A stretch of DNA of 17,467 nt from an uncultured Caulobacter sp. (GTDB lineage Bacteria > Pseudomonadota > Alphaproteobacteria > Caulobacterales > Caulobacteraceae). The notes under the pieces are model-generated. The model was not told the DNA's origin. It searched no databases and saw only the letters and a program-made list of their open reading frames with translations. The DNA lies in contig NZ_CALCDX010000114.1 of assembly GCF_937900395.1 (NCBI RefSeq), positions 1 to 17,467 on the forward strand, written 5' to 3'. This document shows, piece by piece, positions 1 to 5,597 of the stretch. The position numbers and the translations under genes are program-made. The stretch's first letter is position 1. Each line of letters begins with the position of its first letter.

Positions 1-2
1 CC

Positions 3-551
3 GAGGGCCTGCTGGCCGGCGGCGTGCTGCCGATCATCAAGCACATCCCCGGCCACGGCCGCGCCATGGCCGACAGCCACCTGGAACTGCCGGTGGTCAA
101 GGCCAAGCTGGCCGAGCTGGACGCCCGCGACTTCGCGCCGTTCCGGGTGTTGTCCGACATGCCGATGGCGATGACGGCCCACGTCGTCTACACGGCCATC
201 GACCGCAAGAACCCGGCCACCACCTCGAAGAAGGTGATCAAGAAAATCATCCGCGAATCCATGGGCTTCGACGGCCTTCTGATGAGCGATGATTTGTCGA
301 TGAAGGCGCTGTCGGGCGACTTCAAGCAGCGCGCCAAGGACAGCCTGTCGGCCGGCTGCGACGTCGTCCTGCACTGCAATGGCGACATGGCCGAGATGAA
401 GGCCGTGATGTCGGGCGTTGGCCGGATGTCCAAGGAGGCCCGCCGCCGGGCCCAGGCGCTCATGAACCGTCTGGTCAAGGTCCCCGAGCCATTCGATGTC
501 GCCGAGGCTCGCGCCCGCTTCGACGCGGCGTTTGACGGAAAGTACGCTTGA
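3..551 (+). CDS. nagZ: Beta-N-acetylhexosaminidase NagZ, C-terminal part (5' end outside window)
   Basis: This is a glycoside hydrolase family 3 enzyme that removes N-acetylglucosamine from anhydro-muropeptides in the cytoplasm during peptidoglycan recycling. The frame is open from the window edge, so the N-terminal half of the barrel is missing. The visible part begins just before the family loop KHIPGHGR...DSH (codons at bases 39-80), which carries the catalytic general-acid/base histidine. It also contains MSDDLSMKAL near bases 280-310; the Asp of this DDLSM-type motif is the nucleophile in characterised NagZ enzymes. Both catalytic elements are therefore intact. The stop TGA at 549-551 overlaps the TTG start of scpA, so the two are translationally coupled. 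The product name is secure. The full length and start cannot be judged here. Confidence 0.93.
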   Translation, partial: EGLLAGGVLPIIKHIPGHGRAMADSHLELPVVKAKLAELDARDFAPFRVLSDMPMAMTAHVVYTAIDRKNPATTSKKVIKKIIRESMGFDGLLMSDDLSMKALSGDFKQRAKDSLSAGCDVVLHCNGDMAEMKAVMSGVGRMSKEARRRAQALMNRLVKVPEPFDVAEARARFDAAFDGKYA

Positions 552-1372
552 GCACGGGCTTTCAGCCCACATTCGACTTCGAGGCCGCCAACGAGGCGGC
601 CGAGGACGGCGCCGCGCTCGTCATCGACATCGACGGCTACGAAGGTCCGCTGCACGTCCTGCTGGCGCTGGCGCGCAGCCAGAAGGTCGACCTGCTGCAG
701 CTGTCGATCACGCGCCTGGCCGAACAGTACCTGGCCTTCGTTCAGCAGGCGCGCCGCGTGCGCTTCGCCTTGGCGGCGGACTATCTCGTCATGGCCGCTT
801 GGCTGGCCTACCTCAAGTCCCGCCTGCTGCTGCCCAAGCCCGAGCAGCCCAAGGCCGAGGAGCCGCCGGCCGAGGAGATGGCCGCGCAACTGGCCTTCCG
901 CCTCGCCAAACTCGACGTCATGCGCAAGGCCGTCGAGGCGCTCAAGGAGCGGCCGATCCTGGGCCAGGACGTCTTCATGCGCGGCGACCCGGAGGCGGTG
1001 AAGATCGTGTCCTCGACGCGGCTGGAGGGCGACCTCTACGGCCTGATGAGCGCCTATATCGAGCAGCGCAAGCGCGAGCACAGCCGCCACTACGCCCCGC
1101 GTCCGCCGACCGCCTATCCGCTGGAAGACGCCCGCGACCGCCTGCGCAGCCTGCTGCCGAAGATGGAGGACTGGACGGTCCTGTCGTCCGTCGCCCCGAT
1201 CGAGCAGGCGCTGGAGGATGACGATGGGCCCACGCCCGCCTCGTACCTGGCCTCGACGCTCTCGGCCTCGCTGGAGCTGGTCAAGGAAGGCGTGCTTGAG
1301 GCGCGCCAGCTTGAGCATTTCCAGGACATCTATCTGAGGACTAGGGCGGAGCCGCTGGAGGTGGGGGCGTGA
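548..1372 (+). CDS. scpA: Segregation and condensation protein A (ScpA kleisin)
   Basis: ScpA is the kleisin subunit that bridges the two SMC head domains and, with ScpB, forms the bacterial condensin that organises replicated chromosomes. The 274-residue protein has the family N-terminal signature near residues 34-60 (YEGPLHVLLALARSQKVDLL, then LSITRLAEQYLAF). This is the helical bundle that contacts the SMC neck. An acidic, low-complexity middle (EQPKAEEPPAEE) follows, and then a C-terminal winged-helix region (about 200-274). The start is a TTG that overlaps the nagZ stop as TTGA, with a GGAAAG ribosome-binding site a few bases upstream, so translation is probably coupled to nagZ. scpB follows after 157 bp, an unusually wide gap that contains a palindromic repeat. 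The identification rests on sequence pattern and neighbours. Confidence 0.94.
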   Translation: MSTGFQPTFDFEAANEAAEDGAALVIDIDGYEGPLHVLLALARSQKVDLLQLSITRLAEQYLAFVQQARRVRFALAADYLVMAAWLAYLKSRLLLPKPEQPKAEEPPAEEMAAQLAFRLAKLDVMRKAVEALKERPILGQDVFMRGDPEAVKIVSSTRLEGDLYGLMSAYIEQRKREHSRHYAPRPPTAYPLEDARDRLRSLLPKMEDWTVLSSVAPIEQALEDDDGPTPASYLASTLSASLELVKEGVLEARQLEHFQDIYLRTRAEPLEVGA

Positions 1373-1391
1373 GACCTTCACTTTTTCCGAC

Positions 1392-1511
1392 TTCCCCGGC
1401 GAATGCCGGGGTCCAGATCGATCCCATGGTCGTCCAACGAAAGGGCTGGGCGTCTTTCGAATTATCCCAAACCGCTCAGTCTGAATCTGGGCCCCGGCAT
1501 TCGCCGGGGAA
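1392..1511. repeat. Intergenic inverted repeat between scpA and scpB
   Basis: Two 27-base arms (1392-1418 and 1485-1511) are reverse complements with one mismatch: TCCCCGGCGAATGCCGGGG followed by TCCAGAT, facing ATCTGG then GCCCCGGCATTCGCCGGGGA. The left arm contains its own hairpin, CCCCGGC-GAAT-GCCGGGG, and the right arm mirrors it. The 66-base centre shows no internal repeat. This resembles the multicopy palindromic intergenic repeats of Caulobacter genomes, but only one copy of this subtype is visible here. In a transcript it would form a long hairpin between two genes that are usually tightly linked. Confidence 0.85.
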
Positions 1512-1529
1512 ATCGGCTATGGGGTGGGA

Positions 1530-2207
1530 ATGACCGCCGAGCTGGACCCTCTCTTCGTCGAGCGCTGCATCGAGGCCCTGCTGTTCGCGGCGGCCGAGCC
1601 GCTTAGCGACGTCGACCTGGCTAAGCGCCTGCCGGAAGGCGCCGACATCGCCGCGGCGATCGCCAGCCTGCGCGCGCGCTATGCGGGCAGGGGGATCGAG
1701 CTGGTCGAGGTGGCCGGGCGCTGGCGGTACCAGACGGCCAATGACCTGGCTTTCCTGATGACCGAGGAGCGCGAAGAGCCGCGCCGCCTGTCCAAGGCCG
1801 CCCAGGAGACCCTGGCCATCGTCGCCTACCACCAGCCCGTGACCCGCGCCGAGATCGAAGCCGTCCGCGGCGTCCAGGCCAGCCGCGGCACGCTGGACGT
1901 CCTGCTGGAGCTGGGCCTGATCCGCATGCGCGGGCGGCGACGCACGCCGGGGCGCCCCGTGACCTTCGGCACCACCGACGCCTTTCTCGAGCACTACGGC
2001 TTGGCGTCGCTGGCCGATCTGCCTGGCGTCGCCGAGATGAAGGCCGCGGGTCTTCTGGAAATGAACCTGCCGCCCGGCTTTACCGTGCCAGACCCCTTGG
2101 GCCTGCGTCCGACGGGCGATGAGGAAGATCCGCTGGATCTGGACGACGGCGAGACGCCGGAGTTCGCCCAGGACTTCCTGGGCGAACCCGAGAAGGCCGA
2201 CAGCTGA
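1530..2207 (+). CDS. scpB: Segregation and condensation protein B (ScpB)
   Basis: ScpB dimerises and binds the middle of ScpA to complete the SMC-ScpAB condensin. The protein opens with LDPLFVERCIEALLFAAAEPLS, the typical first helix of the N-terminal winged-helix domain. It contains RLSKAAQETLAIVAYHQPVT and then RAEIEAVRGV (roughly residues 85-115), the most conserved ScpB segment, in the second winged helix. The GRPVTFGTT...FLEHYGL segment closes the folded part. The acidic tail (DEEDPLDLDDGETPEF) is probably disordered. ATG at 1530 is chosen as the start; an in-frame GTG at 1524 would add two residues and both lack a strong ribosome-binding site. The gene ends 9 bp before the stop of the convergent small gene on the minus strand. 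Confidence 0.93.
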   Translation: MTAELDPLFVERCIEALLFAAAEPLSDVDLAKRLPEGADIAAAIASLRARYAGRGIELVEVAGRWRYQTANDLAFLMTEEREEPRRLSKAAQETLAIVAYHQPVTRAEIEAVRGVQASRGTLDVLLELGLIRMRGRRRTPGRPVTFGTTDAFLEHYGLASLADLPGVAEMKAAGLLEMNLPPGFTVPDPLGLRPTGDEEDPLDLDDGETPEFAQDFLGEPEKADS

Positions 2208-2216
2208 GGCCTGTCG

Positions 2217-2525
2217 CTAGGCCAGGATATCGGCGACCAGGCCTGTCTGGCCCTTCTTGCCGATGTCGTTCTGGACCTGCTGCTTGATCATGTCCTTGAT
2301 CTTGTCCTCGATCTTCTTCCGATCCTCCGTGGACATGGCCTTCACCTGCTCCTCGGTGACGCCGAGCTTGGCCAGGATCATCGCCCGCATCTTCTCGGCG
2401 GGTGATTTGGACTGGAATTTCAGGAACTCGTCCTTGGCCGTGGGCTCGCCGATCGGCGAGGTGGTGGACGCGCTGACGCCCGCATAGGCGTAGGACGACG
2501 AGGGACCGACCGACGAAATCGACAT
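2217..2525 (-). CDS. Small conserved-type hypothetical protein (helical, charged)
   Basis: I do not recognise a named family. The 102-residue product has a Ser/Ala/Tyr-rich, probably disordered N-terminus (MSISSVGPSSSYAYAGV) with no signal peptide. An amphipathic, strongly charged helical part follows (DEFLKFQSKSPAEKMRAMIL, then LGVTEEQVKAMSTEDRKKIE and DKIKDMIKQQVQ), and the end is LVADILA. The start is ATG at 2523-2525, because a GGGAG ribosome-binding site lies about nine bases upstream and the frame further upstream reads as Arg-rich non-coding translation. It is convergent with scpB (9 bp between stops) and divergent from tatA. The helical part resembles adaptor or chaperone-like small proteins, but no function can be assigned. 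Confidence 0.8.
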   Translation of the reverse strand: MSISSVGPSSSYAYAGVSASTTSPIGEPTAKDEFLKFQSKSPAEKMRAMILAKLGVTEEQVKAMSTEDRKKIEDKIKDMIKQQVQNDIGKKGQTGLVADILA

Positions 2526-2745
2526 GAGACGCACTCCCGAACGCGAAAGGGGTGCGACATCTTGGCAAGAAATGCGCCATCGCCTCGAAGCTATGCTTTT
2601 CAAAGACTTGTGGGCTTGGACCTTGTCGCGTGGGCGGTCTGGCGGCCAAGTTGGCCCAGCAGAAGCTGCCCAGCCTTGTCCGAAACGACGTCTTCGGGGC
2701 GAACGATGGTCGTCGGCCCCGCGAACGCCTATATTCCAGGGCATG

Positions 2746-2774
2746 TTGTAACGACGCGGCGCACCGGCTATCTG
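2746..2774 (+). promoter_or_regulatory. Possible sigma-73-like promoter of tatABC
   Basis: TTGTAA at 2746 and GCTATCT at 2767 are about 15 bases apart. This loosely fits the Caulobacter housekeeping pattern (TTGACG-type -35, GCTANAWC-type -10). It would give a very short leader before the tatA ribosome-binding site at 2785. It is weak by eye. Confidence 0.25.
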
Positions 2775-2784
2775 GCGCTGTCGC

Positions 2785-2792
2785 AAGGAGTC
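2785..2792 (+). promoter_or_regulatory. tatA ribosome-binding site overlapping a GANTC (CcrM-type) site
   Basis: AAGGAG at 2785-2790 lies eight bases before ATG 2799 and fixes the tatA start. It overlaps GAGTC at 2788-2792, a GANTC motif methylated by CcrM in Caulobacter. Confidence 0.7.
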
Positions 2793-2798
2793 TCGGTT

Positions 2799-3023
2799 AT
2801 GGGAAGTCTCGGTCCTATCCACTGGATCATCGTCGCCGTCGTCGTGCTGCTGCTGTTCGGAGGCCGCGGCAAGCTGTCGGGCATCATGGGCGACGCGGCC
2901 AAGGGCATCCGGGCGTTCAAGGATGGCCTGAAGGACGACACCAGCAGCGAAGTCGCCGACAACAAGGCCAAGGGCGCCCTGCCGCGCACCGAGGCCGAGG
3001 CGGAAGAGCTTCGCAAGTCGTAA
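2799..3023 (+). CDS. tatA: Sec-independent translocase pore subunit TatA
   Basis: TatA oligomerises in the inner membrane to form the passage for folded proteins carrying a twin-arginine signal. The 74-residue protein has the family layout: a short periplasmic N-terminus, one transmembrane helix (IHWIIVAVVVLLLFGG, about residues 7-22), then the hinge and amphipathic helix GRGKLSGIMGDAAKGIRAFK, and an acidic/charged soluble tail. The FGG-RGKLS...MGD-AKGI pattern separates it from TatB. The start is ATG 2799, because AAGGAG lies just upstream; the longer open frame would put extra sequence before the membrane helix. It is the first gene of a tatA-tatB-tatC set, separated from tatB by 87 bp that contain a possible attenuator. 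Confidence 0.95.
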   Translation: MGSLGPIHWIIVAVVVLLLFGGRGKLSGIMGDAAKGIRAFKDGLKDDTSSEVADNKAKGALPRTEAEAEELRKS

Positions 3024-3032
3024 GGTTTGAGG

Positions 3033-3059
3033 CGCGCGGGGGCGGTCTCCGCGCGTTTT
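3033..3059 (+). terminator. Possible attenuator/terminator between tatA and tatB
   Basis: A seven-base GC stem (CGCGCGG at 3033-3039, CCGCGCG at 3049-3055) with a nine-base loop is followed directly by TTTT. The T run is short, so termination would be partial. This could raise TatA over TatBC, which matches the excess of TatA known in other bacteria. Confidence 0.4.
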
Positions 3060-3110
3060 GGTCCACCCTTCCCGGGGGGTCTTGAGGCCCCGCCGCTCTA
3101 AGGCGCGTCC

Positions 3111-3704
3111 ATGCTTCCTGATATCGGCGGCACAGAACTACTCGTCATCGCCGCCGTCGCCCTGATCGTGGTCGGTCCCAAGGACCTGCCCGCGCTGCTG
3201 CGCAAGCTCGGCCAGTTCGTCGGCAGGATGCGCGGCATGGCCTCGGAATTCCGGGCCAGCTTCGACGAGATGGCGCGTCAGTCCGAGCTGGACGAGCTGC
3301 GCCGCGAGGTCCAGGCGATGCGCTCGGGCCAGTACTCCAGTCCCGTGCAGGCGGCGGCCGACGCGGTCCGCGAAGGCGGCGCCGATCAGGTCTTCGCCGA
3401 AATCGACGCCTCGTTGAGCAGCGGCGCGACCCAGATGCATCCCTATGCTGGCGGCGAGATCCACGATCCGACGCCGGCCGCCGAACCCTCCATCTTGCCG
3501 CCGCCGGCCGCCGAGATCGTCGAGAAGCCCAAGCGCGCCTCCCGCAAGAAGGCGGTCGCCGAGCCGGCGGTCGTCGAGACCCCGAAGGCCCCGCGCAAGC
3601 GCGCGGCCAAGAAGGACATCTCGGTGGAGACGCCCAAGGCCGTCGCCGCGCCGCGTAAGCGCGCTCCCAAGGCCGGCTCCAAAGCTTCGGACATCGTCTC
3701 GTGA
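3111..3704 (+). CDS. tatB: Sec-independent translocase subunit TatB
   Basis: TatB pairs with TatC to form the receptor for twin-arginine signal peptides. The N-terminus MLPDIGGTELLVIAAVALIV contains the conserved polar residue (Glu at position 9) before the membrane helix. VVGPKDLPALLRKLGQFVGR, the typical TatB hinge and amphipathic helix, follows, and then SEFRASFDEMARQSELDELRREV. The core ends around residue 75. The remaining 120 residues are a low-complexity tail. Its last 60 residues are rich in Ala, Pro, Lys and Arg, with repeated basic units (PKRASRKKAV, PKAPRKRAAKK, APRKRAPKAG). The tail probably lies unstructured in the cytoplasm. The stop overlaps the GTG start of tatC (GTGA), so tatC is translationally coupled. 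Confidence 0.93.
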   Translation: MLPDIGGTELLVIAAVALIVVGPKDLPALLRKLGQFVGRMRGMASEFRASFDEMARQSELDELRREVQAMRSGQYSSPVQAAADAVREGGADQVFAEIDASLSSGATQMHPYAGGEIHDPTPAAEPSILPPPAAEIVEKPKRASRKKAVAEPAVVETPKAPRKRAAKKDISVETPKAVAAPRKRAPKAGSKASDIVS

Positions 3705-4597
3705 ACGACAAAGCCATCGGATACGACCACGAGGACGAGATCGAGGCCTCGCGCGCGCCTCTGCTGGATCACCTGATCGAGCTGCGCATGCGGCTGATCA
3801 TCTGCGTCGCGTCGATCGCCGTGGCGTTCGGCGTCTGCTTCGCCTTCGTGAAGCCGATCTTCCTGTTCCTGGTGCGGCCGTTCACCGTGGCCGAAGGCCT
3901 CAAGGCCATGGAGGACGCGGGCGGCCAACACGGCTCGTTCGACCTGCTGCTGGCCCTGGTGGGCCTGAAGACCGTGCCGGCCAGCGCCATGGCTGGGATC
4001 ACCCTGCAGGCGACCGCGCCGCTGGAGCAGTTCTTCACCAACATCAAGCTGTCGGCGTTCGGGGCCATCATCCTGGCGTTCCCGATCATCGCCTGGCAGC
4101 TGTACCGCTTCGTCGCGCCTGGCCTCTACAAGAAGGAGCGCAACGCGTTCCTGCCGTTCCTGATCGCCTCGCCGATCCTGTTCCTGATGGGCTCGGCGCT
4201 GGTCTATTACGTGATGCTGCCGTTCGTGCTGTGGTTCTCGCTGAGCCAGCAGATCGTCGGCGAAGGCGTGAAGGTCGTGCTGCAGACGCGGGTGTCGGAA
4301 TATCTGACCCTGGTCACGACCCTGCTGCTGGCCTTTGGCCTGAGCTTCCAACTGCCGGTCGTGCTGTCGCTGGCCGGCCTGGCGGGACTGGTCGATTCCA
4401 AGATGCTGCGGACGGGCCGCCGCTATGCGATCGTCGCCGTCTTCGTGCTGGCGGCCATCGTCACCCCGCCGGATCCGATCAGCCAGATCACCTTGGCTGT
4501 GCCGCTGTGCCTGCTCTACGAGGTCTCGATCTGGTGCGTGTGGCTGATCGAGCGCCGTCGCAAGCGCGAGGACGAAGAAGCCGGTCTGACGGACTAG
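3701..4597 (+). CDS. tatC: Sec-independent translocase subunit TatC
   Basis: TatC is the polytopic membrane subunit that binds the RR signal peptide. Family motifs are clear: LLDHLIELRMRLIICV (the HLxELRxR signature on the first cytoplasmic face), YRFVAPGLYKKER in the first cytoplasmic loop, and ATIVTPPDP-like IVTPPDPISQ near residue 250. Six hydrophobic segments can be counted. At 298 residues it is longer than the roughly 250 typical of the family. The excess is mainly in the first periplasmic loop, between FLFLVRPF and PLEQFFTNIK, which includes EDAGGQHG and a second hydrophobic patch. The C-terminus is charged (ERRRKREDEEAGLTD). The start is a GTG overlapping the tatB stop. A repeat and a terminator lie downstream. 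Confidence 0.95.
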   Translation: MNDKAIGYDHEDEIEASRAPLLDHLIELRMRLIICVASIAVAFGVCFAFVKPIFLFLVRPFTVAEGLKAMEDAGGQHGSFDLLLALVGLKTVPASAMAGITLQATAPLEQFFTNIKLSAFGAIILAFPIIAWQLYRFVAPGLYKKERNAFLPFLIASPILFLMGSALVYYVMLPFVLWFSLSQQIVGEGVKVVLQTRVSEYLTLVTTLLLAFGLSFQLPVVLSLAGLAGLVDSKMLRTGRRYAIVAVFVLAAIVTPPDPISQITLAVPLCLLYEVSIWCVWLIERRRKREDEEAGLTD

Positions 4598-4641
4598 TCC
4601 GCTGCCGCCTCTCGGATCCTATCCTCCCGTCTACAATCACT

Positions 4642-4751
4642 GTGTCATCCCGGAAGCCTCGAAGAGGCTATCCGGGACCCAGGGGCAGCGAGCTCAGTGG
4701 TTTTTCGCCCCTGGGTCCCGGCTCTACACTGCGCTTCGGCCGGGATGACAC
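4642..4751. repeat. 110-bp nested palindromic intergenic repeat, copy 1
   Basis: The outer 12-base arms GTGTCATCCCGG and CCGGGATGACAC are perfect reverse complements. Inside are a small hairpin, AGCCTC-GAA-GAGGCT (4655-4669), and a 15-base perfect stem, CCGGGACCCAGGGGC (4672-4686), with its complement at 4707-4721. The central loop is 20 bases. A second copy lies at 17338-17448 with the same arms and a different loop. It matches the style of known long intergenic repeats in Caulobacter. Such copies are usually confined to spaces between genes. Confidence 0.92.
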
Positions 4752-4790
4752 GAGCATTTGTTGATGTGCGGCAACCTTATGCACACGAAA

Positions 4791-4824
4791 AAGGGCTCCG
4801 CCGGTGGCGGAGCCCTTCTTGTTT
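4791..4824. terminator. Strong, probably bidirectional intrinsic terminator
   Basis: A 12-base perfect stem (AAGGGCTCCGCC at 4791-4802, GGCGGAGCCCTT at 4806-4817) has a three-base loop. On the minus strand, which serves the gene ending at 4842, the stem runs into a T tract (CCCTTTTTC). On the plus strand, which serves tatC, it is followed by CTTGTTT. It sits between two convergent genes. Confidence 0.88.
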
Positions 4825-4841
4825 CGGACGAACCGAAAGTC

Positions 4842-5303
4842 TTAGGCCGAAGCGCCGACGCGGGCTTGCAGTTGGCTCTTGGCCGCGCGGACCGTGTCGG
4901 TCACGCAGGCTTGGTAGGTCACGACGCTGAAGTTCGGCTGGGCCTTGCAAACCGTCTGGGCGGCGGTGCGGATTTCGGCGTGGACTTGATCCAGGCTCTT
5001 GCCTTTCAGCGAGATGCGGACGACCGAGACGCTTTGAGCGACTTGGGTCTTGCCAGCTTCGCGAGCGCGCAGGATCGAGGCCAGTTGACGGTGAGCGCTC
5101 ATCACGGCGCCATCGACGCAGTCATCGGCGTAGGCTTGCGAGGTCGTGGCGCAGACGGTGGCGGCGGCGGCCTTGATTTCGTTTTCGATCTGAACCGAGT
5201 TCTTGTTCGCGATCGAGACGCGGATTTCGTTGGTGGCGGCGCCGGCCGGAGCGGCGACGGCGGCGGCGATGGCGAGCGCGGCGAAAGCGGCGAAGGTCTT
5301 CAT
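4842..5303 (-). CDS. Secreted protein with two UrcA-like repeats
   Basis: The 153-residue product has a clear Sec signal peptide (MKTFAAFAALAIAAAVAAPA, cut near GAA-T at about residue 23). The mature part is two similar halves. Half one runs from about residue 25 to 75 (NEIRVSIANK ... IKAAAATVC ... DDCVDGAVMSAHRQL). Half two runs from about 93 to 146 (SVVRISLKGK ... IRTAAQTVC ... QACVTDTVRAAKSQL). Each half has a VxIS strand, an Ala-rich helix ending in a Cys, and a second Cys 11 or 14 residues on (C51/C62, C119/C133). One half resembles the whole of an ordinary UrcA-type periplasmic protein. That family was named from a uranium-responsive Caulobacter gene, and its biochemical role is unknown. 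A GAGGA ribosome-binding site lies about ten bases before ATG. A terminator follows directly. The start and secretion are secure; the family name is likely but not certain. Confidence 0.8.
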   Translation of the reverse strand: MKTFAAFAALAIAAAVAAPAGAATNEIRVSIANKNSVQIENEIKAAAATVCATTSQAYADDCVDGAVMSAHRQLASILRAREAGKTQVAQSVSVVRISLKGKSLDQVHAEIRTAAQTVCKAQPNFSVVTYQACVTDTVRAAKSQLQARVGASA

Positions 5304-5422
5304 GGTTCAAAATCCTCTGAATGATCGAGAAGGGCCGGGGAGGGCCGTAAAGGTCAAAAACGCGTACTGAATTGGGCGCGGCTTTTCGGCGATCGCGATT
5401 AAGTCCGGGTGTGGAAGGAGGG

Positions 5423-5450
5423 CTAATTCCTATTAAGGTGTAGGAATTAG
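5423..5450. promoter_or_regulatory. AT-rich perfect inverted repeat, candidate operator
   Basis: CTAATTCCTA (5423-5432) and TAGGAATTAG (5441-5450) are perfect 10-base reverse complements separated by eight bases. Such AT-rich symmetry stands out in this high-GC sequence and fits a dimeric regulator binding site. It lies 120 bases before the UrcA-like start and 148 before serS. The regulator is unknown. Confidence 0.65.
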
Positions 5451-5470
5451 GTGCGACGTGCGGTCGCACC
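5450..5470. promoter_or_regulatory. Second perfect palindrome abutting the first
   Basis: GGTGCGAC (5450-5457) and GTCGCACC (5463-5470) are perfect reverse complements around a five-base centre. It shares its first base with the AT-rich palindrome. It could be another protein site or an RNA hairpin; there is no T tract, so it is not a standard terminator. Confidence 0.5.
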
Positions 5471-5597
5471 TCTTGAAACCCTCCCGCTTTTGGAGAGCGC
5501 CTCGTCTTGAGCCCATAGGGGCGTCGCGGCGCTTGGCGCCCCCGCCGACGCGCCTTAGAGAGGGCGTTTCCCACCGCCTCTTCCGAGCTTGCGTTCG

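Larger units (their letters stand above)
2526..2798. other. Divergent intergenic region between the small hypothetical gene and tatA
   Basis: These 273 bases separate two divergent genes and should hold both promoters. No open frame here has coding character, and no palindrome or repeat stands out. The only promoter-like strings I can point to are TTGTAA (2746-2751) and GCTAT (2767-2771) just before tatA. Confidence 0.6.
5304..5597. other. Divergent regulatory region between the UrcA-like gene and serS
   Basis: These 294 bases contain no plausible gene. They hold the two perfect palindromes at 5423-5470 and, closer to serS, a GC-rich stretch (about 5515-5555) able to fold on itself: GGCGC-TTG-GCGCC, flanked by GGGGCG and CGCCCC and by GCGTCG and CGACGC. 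The base composition is unusually AT-rich around 5390-5450 for this window, as expected for a promoter or operator region. Confidence 0.7.

Noticed and set aside
188..1381. A 397-codon minus-strand frame opposite nagZ and scpA
   Set aside because: It spans two real genes with intact motifs on the other strand and shows no coding character itself.
1403..1606. Short frame in the scpA-scpB gap
   Set aside because: It lies mostly within the palindromic repeat and the scpB start and has no ribosome-binding site.
4758..5324. Plus-strand frame of 188 codons opposite the UrcA-like gene
   Set aside because: The minus-strand gene has a signal peptide, ribosome-binding site and terminator; the plus frame runs through the terminator stem.
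5515..5555. GC-rich foldable stretch before serS as a T-box or other riboswitch
   Set aside because: It can fold (GGCGC-TTG-GCGCC), but lacks any recognisable T-box or specifier features, and T-boxes are rare in this class. It is kept only as part of the intergenic description.
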